Source: a virus. Taken from it: a stretch of DNA of 36,111 nt. The notes below the pieces were generated by a model, which made no database searches, was not told the DNA's origin, and saw nothing but the letters and a program-made list of their open reading frames with translations. Positions 24,469 to 32,478 of this stretch are shown here, one piece after another. Numbering within the stretch: position 1 is the first letter of the stretch; each line of letters opens with the position of its first letter. The DNA lies in the IMG/VR virus record IMGVR_UViG_3300002053_000032, positions 1 through 36,111 of that record; one strand, written 5' to 3'. Position numbers and translations under genes: made by a program.

Positions 24469-24804
24469 ATGGGCGACCATGCTAATGACGCTATAGATTC
24501 TGCTCTTGATGATTGGGTCAATGAGCATGATGATGAGCGTGATGATTATGATGATGTTTTAATCAAGCACGGAACGCCGTCGTCCAACGGTAGGACTGTG
24601 GATTTTGGGTCCACCAATCGGGGTTCGAGTCCCTGCGGCGTTACCATTGAGTTTAAAATCAAGATAAAGCATAAGTGGACTGACAATGATTGGGAAACAA
24701 TGCTTCATCATGATTTAAATGCTATGGCGTTAGCTCGGTTTCTTTTTGTAGCCGACATGTTTGACCTTGATGAACACATTCCATTTGACAGCGAGGATTG
24801 GTAA
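24469..24804 (+). CDS. Small acidic ORF with a tRNA gene embedded in it
   Basis: The frame encodes 111 residues. The first 35 (MGDHANDAIDSALDDWVNEH, then a run of Asp) look like a known type of small acidic phage protein. The middle (about residues 36-59) is simply the tRNA-Gln read through. The last 50 (HKWTDNDWETMLHHDLNAMA, ending DEHIPFDSEDW) again look protein-like. Either one protein really contains tRNA-encoded residues, or two short genes were joined when the tRNA landed between them. GGGGGTA lies about 7 bases before the ATG. The stop is 2 bases before the helicase ATG. Confidence 0.45.
   Translation: MGDHANDAIDSALDDWVNEHDDERDDYDDVLIKHGTPSSNGRTVDFGSTNRGSSPCGVTIEFKIKIKHKWTDNDWETMLHHDLNAMALARFLFVADMFDLDEHIPFDSEDW
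24552..24565 (+). promoter_or_regulatory. 14-bp motif just before tRNA-Gln
   Basis: TGATGTTTTAATCA ends 7 bases before the tRNA. A one-mismatch copy TGAGTTTAAAATCA (24648-24661) begins 1 base after its CCA end, so the tRNA is bracketed by the motif. Confidence 0.5.
24573..24646 (+). tRNA. tRNA-Gln (anticodon TTG)
   Basis: 74 bases with encoded CCA. Perfect 7-bp acceptor stem (AACGCCG with CGGCGTT), D-arm GTCC-AACGGTA-GGAC, anticodon arm GTGGA-TTTTGGG-TCCAC giving anticodon TTG (reads CAA), T-arm CGGGG-TTCGAGT-CCCTG with one G-U. All stems are intact, so it looks functional. It probably supplements host translation of CAA-rich late genes such as the tape measure. Confidence 0.93.
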
Positions 24805-24806
24805 TC

Positions 24807-26744
24807 ATGGTTAAAGGTACAGGTTTCCCTGAAATGGTCAAGTTTAAGGCTGGCCGGTATCTTGAGCCAGTACAAATGATTGTTGATTCAAAAGTCATTT
24901 GGCTTAAATTCAAGTATAATAAGAAAATCATAGCTGAAGTAAAAGTTATGGAAGGTGCTAAGTGGCATCCAAATGTACGTGTTTGGAGTATAAAGAATTG
25001 TTCACGCAATTGGTTCCAGCTTAAATATTTAATGCAAGATAATCCTTATGCTCATTATGATAAGCCATTAATAGAATTCCATAGTCAAAGACCCTTAATG
25101 CCTCACCAAATCGAAATGGTGCAACATGCTTTGACTAGGCATTATTGTATCTTTGCTGCTGAAATGGGAACAGGTAAAACTTTAGCAGCAATTGAGATTA
25201 TGGAAGCTATTGGCGTTGAAGATTATGAAGCTTGGTATATTGGGCCGAAGTCAGGTGTTAAGGCTGTTAATCTTGAATTAGATAAATGGGCTAGTAAAGT
25301 ACGCCCAAGAATGTTTACGTATGAAAAAGTTGTTAGACACCTGAAAGGATGGAATGATTCAGAAATCATCCCACGAATAGCAATACTTGATGAGTCTAGT
25401 AAAATTAAAACACCTACAGCGCAACGTTCACAAGCTGCAATGTGGGTAGCTGAAGCTATCCGTGAGGAGTATGGTGATGAAGGATTCGTCATTGAAATGT
25501 CAGGAACACCGGCCCCCAAGTCTCCTGTTGACTGGTGGCATCAATGTGAAGTTGCCTGTCCGGGTTTCATCCGTGAAGGAAATATACATAAGTTCAAAGC
25601 GCGTTTGTGCCTTATCGAGCAACGAGAAAGTACAATTACAGGGGGAGTTTACCCTCACATTGTCACATGGTTTGACGATAGTAATAAGTGTAAGGTCTGT
25701 GGTCAACCGAAGGAAGATTCAATCCATTCTCAAATGGCTCAAATCTCAGGTGAAGGACATGAGTGGGTAGAATCAGTAAATGAAGTTGAAAGATTATACA
25801 AGCGCATGAAAGGGCTTGTGCTTGTACAGTTTAAAAAGGATTGCTTGGGCCTACCTGAGAAACGATATGAATTAGTTACAGTTAAGCCAACAGTGGATAT
25901 GATACATGCTGCTAAATTAATAACAAGGAATAGCCGTAGAGCAATCACGGCTTTAACTTTGTTAAGAGAACTAAGTGACGGTTTCCAGTATAAAGATGTT
26001 GAAGTAGGTGAAAAGGAATGTGAGAATTGTTTAGGAACTGGTAAGGTAAAAATAAAGGTTCCAAAAGATGATATAAATATCATGGAACCACAGGAAATTA
26101 ATCCTGAGGATTTCATTGAGAAAGAAGTCATTTGTGATACATGTGGTGGATGTGGTCAGTCACCAAAATTTGAACGTAAAGCTGATGTAGTTGGTAGCCC
26201 AAAAGATGCATACTTCAAGAATGAACTTGAGAACCATGAAGAAGTAGGAAGATATATTGTATGGGGAGGTTTCCAAGGCACAATTGATAGATTAATCAAT
26301 ATTGCTTTAGAACAAGGTTGGACCGTGTTAAGTGTTGACGGTCGTGGATACAGAACTTTCTCTCCAATAGCCGGTGAGAATCCAAATCCAAATGAATTAC
26401 TTATTGGTATGGATAGGAAGCATCCACAGTACAAAGAAATAATGATTAAATATCCAAAGGTATGTTTCATAGGGCATCCTCAAGCGGGAGGGATGGCCCT
26501 AACACTACATGCCTCACCAACAGAATTGTTTTATTCAAATTGTTTCAATGGCGAAGCACGGATGCAAGCTGAAGATAGGGCGCATCGTATAGGCATGGAT
26601 GAGAATAGGGGGCTTATAATTAAAGACTTGATTATGTTACCAACTGATAAGTTAGTATTGGACAATTTAAGAGTTAAGAAAAAGATGCAAGATGTAACTA
26701 TGGGAGAACTAAATACTGCATTTAAGGAGTTAGAAAATGAATAA
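24807..26744 (+). CDS. SNF2/DEAD-like helicase with zinc-knuckle insertions
   Basis: A 645-residue SF2 ATPase. Motif I AAEMGTGKTLAAIE near residue 113; motif II ILDESSKIK (DESS, as in many phage SNF2-like helicases); motif III MSGTPAPKSP; motif VI QAEDRAHRIG near 595. Between the two RecA halves lie CKVC (about 294) and the pair CENCLGTGK (about 404) and CDTCGGCG (about 442), DnaJ-like CxxCxGxG zinc knuckles. It likely remodels or unwinds DNA at replication forks or recombination intermediates. ATG 24807 is chosen over TTG 24798 because the latter lies inside the previous frame. Overlaps ParB-like 2 by 8 bases. Confidence 0.85.
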   Translation: MVKGTGFPEMVKFKAGRYLEPVQMIVDSKVIWLKFKYNKKIIAEVKVMEGAKWHPNVRVWSIKNCSRNWFQLKYLMQDNPYAHYDKPLIEFHSQRPLMPHQIEMVQHALTRHYCIFAAEMGTGKTLAAIEIMEAIGVEDYEAWYIGPKSGVKAVNLELDKWASKVRPRMFTYEKVVRHLKGWNDSEIIPRIAILDESSKIKTPTAQRSQAAMWVAEAIREEYGDEGFVIEMSGTPAPKSPVDWWHQCEVACPGFIREGNIHKFKARLCLIEQRESTITGGVYPHIVTWFDDSNKCKVCGQPKEDSIHSQMAQISGEGHEWVESVNEVERLYKRMKGLVLVQFKKDCLGLPEKRYELVTVKPTVDMIHAAKLITRNSRRAITALTLLRELSDGFQYKDVEVGEKECENCLGTGKVKIKVPKDDINIMEPQEINPEDFIEKEVICDTCGGCGQSPKFERKADVVGSPKDAYFKNELENHEEVGRYIVWGGFQGTIDRLINIALEQGWTVLSVDGRGYRTFSPIAGENPNPNELLIGMDRKHPQYKEIMIKYPKVCFIGHPQAGGMALTLHASPTELFYSNCFNGEARMQAEDRAHRIGMDENRGLIIKDLIMLPTDKLVLDNLRVKKKMQDVTMGELNTAFKELENE

Positions 26745-27558
26745 GAATGTTGAAATGAAAGTTGAGCATATCCCGCTGGATAAGATTATTGCCGACGAAG
26801 AATTCAATTGTCGTGGACAGATAGCGCCAATTGATGTTGTTGACCTCGCAAAAGATATTGAACGTAATGGTCTTATTCAGCCAGTAGTTGTGTGTCCTGT
26901 TGAAAATAGTGATAAGTTTAAACTTATTGCTGGTTTCCGCAGATACACAGCTTTTAAAGTTCTTGAGCGTGACACAATACCTTGTGTTGTCCGCTCAGAT
27001 ATGATGAATGATATTGATGCTAGATTTTTTAATCTAGCTGAAAACTTAAAGCGACGTAATCTTGATACACTTCAAGAAGCTAAAGCATTAAATAAATTGC
27101 GTGGGATTGGTGTAACTGAAACAGATGCTGCTGAACGTCTTGGTAAATCTAGAGCATGGGTGCAAGTTAGATATATGGTTCTTGCTTTGCCTCCTGATAT
27201 TCAATTGCTCGTTGGACTTGGAACAATTAAACAAACACAGATTCGTGAACTTTATACATTGATGAATGAGGCAGGTCGTGATGCTGTCTATGAAGCTGCA
27301 AAGAAAATCAAAGAAGGCAGAGCAAAAGGACTTGCTGTATCAGTAAATACAAAAAGGACTAAGGCTAGTTCAAAAGTTCATCGTAAGCGCGCAGAGATTT
27401 TTGATATGATGGAACATATACAGTCAACAGGTATTGGCAATGGTCTTTGGACACGCTGCCTTGCTTGGTGTGCTGGTGAAATTAGTAACAATGAATTATA
27501 CTTTAGCCTTGAACAATACGCAAGAGAAAGAGAATTAAATTATACAAGGCCAGTGTAA
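26737..27558 (+). CDS. ParB-like DNA-binding protein 2
   Basis: A 273-residue protein closer to classical ParB/Spo0J: IPLDKIIADEEFNCRG, LIAGFRRYTAF at 63-73 (CTP-binding GERR-like motif), NLAENLKRRNLDTLQEA at 99-115 (ENLKR motif) and an HTH (ETDAAERLGKSRAWVQ) at 127-142. A basic linker (KRTKASSKVHRKR) precedes a short C-terminal domain. AAGGAG is upstream. ParB proteins bind parS sites and load as CTP-gated clamps; in lytic phages they often serve as transcription or replication regulators. No ParA partner is visible. Sits between helicase and polymerase. Confidence 0.85.
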   Translation: MNKNVEMKVEHIPLDKIIADEEFNCRGQIAPIDVVDLAKDIERNGLIQPVVVCPVENSDKFKLIAGFRRYTAFKVLERDTIPCVVRSDMMNDIDARFFNLAENLKRRNLDTLQEAKALNKLRGIGVTETDAAERLGKSRAWVQVRYMVLALPPDIQLLVGLGTIKQTQIRELYTLMNEAGRDAVYEAAKKIKEGRAKGLAVSVNTKRTKASSKVHRKRAEIFDMMEHIQSTGIGNGLWTRCLAWCAGEISNNELYFSLEQYARERELNYTRPV

Positions 27559-27567
27559 GGAAAAGTA

Positions 27568-29949
27568 ATGATATTTCTAGACACTGAAACCTGTGGCCTA
27601 CACGGTCCTACTGTATTAATACAGTGGGCTGAAGATAATGGGCCTATTAATCTTCATTCGGTTTGGACAGAGCCGATAAAAGATACTATTGAATTGATTG
27701 AAAAATTTGTAGCCAGTGATATTTGTGGTTTCAATTTGAGTTTCGACTGGTTCCATATTTGTCAAACATACACAACGTTGATACAGTTTCCTGATTGGAA
27801 TGTGTATCCTGAGGACCACATAAATCAATATGCAATCTACGAGGAACAGGCAAGATTTGGGCCGTGCCTTAAGCCGCAGGGTGCATTGGATTTAATGTTA
27901 CATGCCCGTAAAGGTCCATATCAATCGTTGATGGATAGGAATGATGTAAGAATCAAAAAGGTTCCAACTGCCCTTGCAAGAAAACTTGCTATTGAACTTG
28001 ATACACGCATCCCAATAAAGGATGTGTATTTCGCTAAAAGAGTTAATCGTAAAAGACGTTGGCAAGTTCAAGATATAACTGATGAAGCAGGTAACATTGA
28101 TGTAGACTTCAAAGATGTTGTATTGAAATTTGCACCATCAAGTGCATTAAAGGCTCTTGCTCAGGATGCACTTGGCTATAAAACTGAAGAAGTTAAGATG
28201 TTTGCAGAAGTAGAGCCTCCTAAGGAATCGATGCCAATTGAACTTGGCTATGCTCCTTGGGCATTAGCTGTTGGAAAACCGGGGGATTGGAAGGGTGCTT
28301 GGCCGGATGTTGGAAAAATCAGTGTCCACATTTCCCATTGGGGATATAATAGACTCGCTAGAGAATATGCCTCTGACGATGTTAAATACACGCGAGAACT
28401 TTATGAGTTCTTCGGCAGACCATTCATTAATGACGACGATAGCGTCCTTGCCTGTATGGTCGGAGCCGTTAGATGGCGGGGCTTCGCAATTGACTTGGGG
28501 GCGATAGAAGCACTGAAGCAAACAGCATTGGAGAAACTCAACAGTGTCAAATTCAACTTCAACTCGCACGATGTTTGTCGAAGATACATGGAACAAGTTT
28601 TATCCGAAACAGAAAAACTCGTCATGCGAGTTGATGGTAAAATCACTACTAAGGGACCTATCCTTGAACAGATTGCGCGATGGAAAGAATCCGAAGTACA
28701 CGATGCTTGTAATGGACAAGGGTGCCATGACTGCGAAGACGGGCTGATTCAAAAATCAGACACTCCACATCCAGCCGCGGTACGCGCTCAAGAGATTCTT
28801 GATGCAAGACATGCGAAGAAAGAGATAGAACTATATGACAAACTACTCCGTGCCGGTCGCTTTCATGCTGACCTTAATGTCATTGGTACTCGCTCTAGTC
28901 GTATGTCGGGAACTGGTGGACTTAACGCACAAGGCATTAGACGTGCGAAGGAAACGAGAAGTTGTTTTCCTCTTGCTGATAGGGGCCTTGTGTTGTGCGG
29001 TGGGGACTTTGCTGGCTTTGAAGTTGTTTTGGCTGATGCTGTTTACAAAGACCCCGTGTTGAGAGAAGATTTAACAACCAAACGTCCATGTCCAAAATGC
29101 AAAGGTGTTGGTTGCGACGATGAAGATTGCAAAGATGGACAAGTTGATACAAAAATCCACGGACTGTTTGGAGTATTCCTGTTTCCCGGTATGACGTATG
29201 ATGAAATCCTTGCAACGAAAGGATTACCCGGTGAACAAGACAAGTATGTTAGGAGCAAAAATGGGGTATTTGCAAAGCTTTATGGAGGGGAAGCTTACAC
29301 GCTCGTTAATAGAGTCGGCATTACTCAAACAGCCGCCGATGAAGCAGACCGCGAATGGAATAAGAAATATAAAGTTTGGGGAGAGGAGCGAAAGAAAATC
29401 TTCGACATGTTCTGCTCCATGCGACAGCCCGGAGGAATTGGTACAAAAGTTGAGTGGCATGAACCAGCCGATTATATCGAAAGTCTTTTCGGGTTTAGAC
29501 GATACTTTACTCTTGAAAATCAGATTTGTAAGGCGCTCTTTGAGCTTGGAGAAAACCCTCCCGAAGAATGGCAAGGACTTAATATTAAAGTTACTAGACG
29601 AGATAGAGAACAGACTGCTTGTGGTGCTGTTAGGTCAGCTTTATTCGCCGCCGCTTTTGCCGTGCAAGCGGCGAACATGCGCGCCGCAGGGAATCATGTT
29701 ATTCAATCTAGTGGTGCCCAAATTACTAAAATGTTACAACGTAAACTTTGGGATTTACAACCATCTGGAATCTATGCTTGGAGAATTCAACCTTTAAATG
29801 TTCATGATGAAATCATGTGCCCACATCATTCCAGCATTAAAATGGACATACGAAATATTGTTGATTTATTCATCATTGAAATGCGTCCGCATGTGCCATT
29901 AATTGCAATTGACTGGAGTGATAGACTTAAGAATTGGGCGGAGAAATAG
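27568..29949 (+). CDS. DNA polymerase, family A, with 3'-5' exonuclease
   Basis: A 793-residue replicative polymerase. Exonuclease: FLDTETCGL (Asp 5, Glu 7), GFNLSFDWFH, and YASDDVKYTREL (third motif). Polymerase: GTRSSRMSGTGGLNAQGI, motif A GGDFAGFEVVLAD (Asp 480), motif B RSKNGVFAKLYGG (Lys 564, Phe 568, Tyr 572), motif C NVHDEI (His 746, Asp 747, Glu 748). Phe 568 aligns by eye with E. coli Pol I Phe 762. Cys clusters C381/C386/C389 and C508/C511/C516/C521 are inserted before and after motif A, not usual for this family. No 5'-nuclease domain. Two 14-bp motifs lie at 28632 and 28745, and one at 29862. Confidence 0.93.
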   Translation: MIFLDTETCGLHGPTVLIQWAEDNGPINLHSVWTEPIKDTIELIEKFVASDICGFNLSFDWFHICQTYTTLIQFPDWNVYPEDHINQYAIYEEQARFGPCLKPQGALDLMLHARKGPYQSLMDRNDVRIKKVPTALARKLAIELDTRIPIKDVYFAKRVNRKRRWQVQDITDEAGNIDVDFKDVVLKFAPSSALKALAQDALGYKTEEVKMFAEVEPPKESMPIELGYAPWALAVGKPGDWKGAWPDVGKISVHISHWGYNRLAREYASDDVKYTRELYEFFGRPFINDDDSVLACMVGAVRWRGFAIDLGAIEALKQTALEKLNSVKFNFNSHDVCRRYMEQVLSETEKLVMRVDGKITTKGPILEQIARWKESEVHDACNGQGCHDCEDGLIQKSDTPHPAAVRAQEILDARHAKKEIELYDKLLRAGRFHADLNVIGTRSSRMSGTGGLNAQGIRRAKETRSCFPLADRGLVLCGGDFAGFEVVLADAVYKDPVLREDLTTKRPCPKCKGVGCDDEDCKDGQVDTKIHGLFGVFLFPGMTYDEILATKGLPGEQDKYVRSKNGVFAKLYGGEAYTLVNRVGITQTAADEADREWNKKYKVWGEERKKIFDMFCSMRQPGGIGTKVEWHEPADYIESLFGFRRYFTLENQICKALFELGENPPEEWQGLNIKVTRRDREQTACGAVRSALFAAAFAVQAANMRAAGNHVIQSSGAQITKMLQRKLWDLQPSGIYAWRIQPLNVHDEIMCPHHSSIKMDIRNIVDLFIIEMRPHVPLIAIDWSDRLKNWAEK

Positions 29950-29956
29950 GTGACTT

Positions 29957-30178
29957 ATGGATGAATTAACACAGCTTTGGATTGCAATCATACAATACGG
30001 ACATCAGTTAGGCGTGAAGTCTATTGCAAAAGCCTTATCTGAAGATGAGGCAATGGCGTATTACGCCATTTGTAGATTTATTCGGATAAAAATGGCTGTG
30101 GACGCTTACGTGTTGGAACAACACCTAGAGGAAAGAAAGAATGAAAGGTCTAGTGAAACTGAGAGAGGAGGTACATAA
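29957..30178 (+). CDS. Hypothetical 73-residue protein
   Basis: An all-helical sequence (MDELTQLWIAIIQYGHQLGV, then ALSEDEAMAYYAICRF) with a charged tail (LEERKNERSSETERGG). Starts 7 bases after the polymerase, with GGTG upstream. Unrecognised. Overlaps the next ORF by about 38 bases. Confidence 0.6.
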   Translation: MDELTQLWIAIIQYGHQLGVKSIAKALSEDEAMAYYAICRFIRIKMAVDAYVLEQHLEERKNERSSETERGGT

Positions 30179-30485
30179 CCGTGCTATGACATTTAGAACT
30201 ATTGAAAACATTGTTCTGCGGCCAACTTTCACTAGGCTGTGGATAGATTCAACAGATGAAGAAAAAGAAGCTGTTGAAGATATCATAACGCGGGGGGATA
30301 GAAAACAACTTAACCAATGGATGCGTGACCATCCATCGGTTAATCTCGGTGAAAGACCATTCCGAAATCTCAGAGAGATTGGTAAAAAGTTAGGAATAAC
30401 AAACTACTCTCGGTTGAGTAGGACTGACCTTATCTCGGCAATTATTGAAAAGGAGACAGAGCATGGACAGGCTGCAAAAAGTTGA
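30141..30485 (+). CDS. Small protein with Rho-N/SAP-like helical end
   Basis: 114 residues from ATG 30141 (GAGGAAAG 5-8 bases upstream); ATG 30186 with a distant GGAGG is an alternative giving 99 residues. The C-terminal segment FRNLREIGKKLGITNYSRLS, followed by RTDLISAIIEK, matches the LxxxAxxLGIxxxxxLxKxELI pattern of Rho-N/SAP helix-extension-helix nucleic-acid-binding domains. The rest has a WIDSTDEEKEAVEDII helix. Possibly a DNA- or RNA-binding accessory of the replication operon. Confidence 0.6.
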   Translation: MKGLVKLREEVHNRAMTFRTIENIVLRPTFTRLWIDSTDEEKEAVEDIITRGDRKQLNQWMRDHPSVNLGERPFRNLREIGKKLGITNYSRLSRTDLISAIIEKETEHGQAAKS

Positions 30486-30909
30486 ACGTATGCGGGTGAT
30501 GTTGTTGGAAATGAGTTTGTTGATTCAAAAATCAGGAGTATCGGGTGACTATCTTACTGTGCCGAAGGATTCCGAAAAGCTGAGAGCAGCATTTGTTGAT
30601 GATGGACTCAAGTGGCTTGAAGACCTTCACAAGAAAGAGTTCCGTGATGCACAAAGAATCAGGGCATTGCTCCCTGAAGAACTGTGGACTCGTTATGAGA
30701 ATTGGGGCGACTTTACAGAACACCGTGAAGTACAGCTTTTGAATGAGGCATTGGCGACATTGAAGAAAGCTATTCGCCGTAAGAGTCGCCCTGATTTCTT
30801 TAAGAAGGGTAAGATTAATGGGGAACTCAAAAGGCTACACGAGAAAGGAACTGGAAAACGCAGTAAGAAAACTGTTCAACGACACACAGAAGGTGATACA
30901 GACAGTTGA
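30463..30909 (+). CDS. Hypothetical 148-residue protein
   Basis: The start MDRLQKVERMRVMLLEMSLL follows GGAG by about 8 bases, so ATG 30463 is preferred to 30445. Mostly helical and charged, with a basic tail (KRLHEKGTGKRSKKTVQRHT). It overlaps the genes on both sides (23 and 92 bases). Carries one 14-bp motif (30521-30534). Not recognised; the tail suggests nucleic-acid contact. Confidence 0.55.
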   Translation: MDRLQKVERMRVMLLEMSLLIQKSGVSGDYLTVPKDSEKLRAAFVDDGLKWLEDLHKKEFRDAQRIRALLPEELWTRYENWGDFTEHREVQLLNEALATLKKAIRRKSRPDFFKKGKINGELKRLHEKGTGKRSKKTVQRHTEGDTDS

Positions 30910-31177
30910 TGATTTACTCCAACGATTTGAAAATGTTAATCGATTGATGAAAGAAATGCTTGGTGTTATTCTTGTATTAAAGAAGAAAGGTTTGGTGTTC
31001 GATGATGAAATTGCTCAAGCCCTCACTGACGCGCATAAGGCGGCTACTCAAAAAGATAGTGTTCGACCCCAAGAAACCGGGTCCAATGAAGATAATAGCG
31101 GCAATGGAGGACACAACGTATTACGAGAGGAGGGCACAGGTTCTGATAGAGGAGGCAAGAGCAATCCGTCTGAGTGA
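30818..31177 (+). CDS. Hypothetical coiled-coil protein
   Basis: 119 residues: a helical N-terminal 70 (YTRKELENAVRKLFNDTQKV, then DDLLQRFENVNRLMKEML) and a low-complexity polar tail (TGSNEDNSGNGG). It overlaps the previous gene by 92 bases and the next by about 90, an unusually heavy overlap. AAGGG lies about 7 bases before the ATG. No family recognised. Confidence 0.5.
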   Translation: MGNSKGYTRKELENAVRKLFNDTQKVIQTVDDLLQRFENVNRLMKEMLGVILVLKKKGLVFDDEIAQALTDAHKAATQKDSVRPQETGSNEDNSGNGGHNVLREEGTGSDRGGKSNPSE

Positions 31178-31253
31178 TGATGCCAGCGGTGACTATGAGC
31201 AAAGAATCATTCAGGCAATTCAAATGCTTGTGCTTGCCGGTTTGAATAAATGA
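31086..31253 (+). CDS. Small helical protein
   Basis: About 55 residues (MKIIAAMEDTTYYERRAQVL, then RIIQAIQMLVLAGLNK). The frame is open from 31002 but the upstream part is a shadow of the preceding gene. ATG 31086 or 31104 are the likely starts. The stop overlaps the next ATG (ATGA). Unknown function. Confidence 0.45.
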   Translation: MKIIAAMEDTTYYERRAQVLIEEARAIRLSDDASGDYEQRIIQAIQMLVLAGLNK

Positions 31254-31609
31254 AACCATTTAATCCTAAACGGACAGGTAAAGCTGCTCCTGAAAGGAAA
31301 ATACAGAATGCAATAAAAGATTTTTTACTCATTAAAGGTTGGTACATTATGGAAACACATGGTAATATGTATCAATCAGGATTCCCCGATTTGTTTTGTT
31401 GTCATAGTAAGTATGGGCAACGATGGGTCGAGGTAAAATTGCCGGGCGGTAAAGGCTCTAAATTTACACCAGCGCAACTTGAGTGCTTTCCAAAGATTTG
31501 CGCTAATGGTTCGGGAGTTTGGGTGCTAACTGGTGCAACAGAACAAGAGTATGAAAAATTGTTTAGACGCCCAAACTGGTACGAGTATCTAGGTGTGTGG
31601 AAATCCTAG
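31250..31609 (+). CDS. VRR-NUC domain nuclease
   Basis: A 119-residue PD-(D/E)XK-type nuclease of the VRR-NUC family. ERKIQNAIKDFLLIKGWY (Glu 15), SGFPDLFCC (Asp 47), WVEVKLPGG (Glu 61, Lys 63) and FTPAQLECF give the complete catalytic core. In phages such stand-alone domains cleave branched DNA or act as resolvase-like nucleases in replication and recombination. Overlaps the preceding gene by ATGA. Confidence 0.88.
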   Translation: MKPFNPKRTGKAAPERKIQNAIKDFLLIKGWYIMETHGNMYQSGFPDLFCCHSKYGQRWVEVKLPGGKGSKFTPAQLECFPKICANGSGVWVLTGATEQEYEKLFRRPNWYEYLGVWKS

Positions 31610-31619
31610 GGGGAAAATA

Positions 31620-32219
31620 ATGTCTAAAAGGATTGGGGTATTTGTAGATATTTCCAATATTTATTATTGTATCGGAAAGAAGTTCGACCAACGTAAGTTA
31701 GATTACCGCAGATATTTAGAATTTTTGAAAGATATGGGAGACATACAACATGCCATTGCATACGGTGCACAAATTAATAATGAGGCGAGAGGATTTATTC
31801 ATTGTTTGAGACAAGTTGGTTTTGAGCCAAAATACAAAACACCAAAAGATTATCATAATAAAGATAACTTTAAGCGTAAGGCTGATTGGGATGTTGGTAT
31901 TGCTATGGATATCGTTCGGCTCATTGACCGCCTTGATTTAATAATCTTAGGTACAGCCGATGGCGACCTTACTCCAGTGGTGGAGTGGGCCAAAGAAAAG
32001 GGCGTGGAGGTCGTTGTATTTGCTTGCGGCATTTCGAGAGAATTAAAGAATGTCGCAACTAAGTATATCGAAATCCCTGAGTCTATGTTGGAGAGTCCCA
32101 AAGATGATAAACAACCAACCATTGAAGGTCAGCCCGACGCCCGAGGATTTAATGGAGAACAAGAAGTGGAAGACAGCAGTGAAGGAGAGGAGGATAGGGA
32201 CGTTTCGGATTCCGATTGA
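31620..32219 (+). CDS. NYN/LabA-like (PIN-fold) nuclease
   Basis: About 199 residues. RIGVFVDISNIYY (Asp 10, Asn 13), KADWDVGIAMDI (Asp 91, 97) and ILGTADGDLTPVV (Asp 114, 116) form the acidic active site of NYN-domain RNases. The last 45 residues are acidic and low in complexity (EVEDSSEGEEDRDVSDSD). ATG 31620 with GGGGGAAAATA upstream is used; an open frame from 31593 is not needed. It may act on RNA during takeover. The gene carries a separate downstream start in another frame. Confidence 0.82.
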   Translation: MSKRIGVFVDISNIYYCIGKKFDQRKLDYRRYLEFLKDMGDIQHAIAYGAQINNEARGFIHCLRQVGFEPKYKTPKDYHNKDNFKRKADWDVGIAMDIVRLIDRLDLIILGTADGDLTPVVEWAKEKGVEVVVFACGISRELKNVATKYIEIPESMLESPKDDKQPTIEGQPDARGFNGEQEVEDSSEGEEDRDVSDSD

Positions 32220-32478
32220 ATTAATTAGACAATGGCCGGCTTTTGCTAGAGACATTTTACATGATAAATTAATCGTTAGAGCCGAAACTAAGTTTGCTTA
32301 TAATGCTGTGGAATATGAAGCGTTTTGCATACAATTTGAACCTACTCCAAACTCTGAGATTCCACCTTACTATGACCTACAATTTGTGTACGCAGAAATA
32401 CACGATGAAGAAATAAAAGAGTTAGCAGAATGTGAAATATTACCGTGGGACTGGAGCCTAATTAAATGCGTCTTTTAA
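32152..32478 (+). CDS. Hypothetical acidic protein
   Basis: About 108 residues beginning MENKKWKTAVKERRIGTFRI, with FEPTPNSEIPPYYDLQFVYA and an end LAECEILPWDWSLIKCVF. Start chosen at 32152 because GAGG lies 6 bases upstream; longer starts run inside the NYN gene. It overlaps the NYN gene by 68 bases and the next by 13. A single alpha/beta fold is likely; no family recognised. Confidence 0.55.
   Translation: MENKKWKTAVKERRIGTFRIPIELIRQWPAFARDILHDKLIVRAETKFAYNAVEYEAFCIQFEPTPNSEIPPYYDLQFVYAEIHDEEIKELAECEILPWDWSLIKCVF

Noticed and set aside
29198-29797. 199-residue + frame within the polymerase gene
   Set aside because: Overlaps polymerase motifs B and C in another frame; no ribosome site or family motif.
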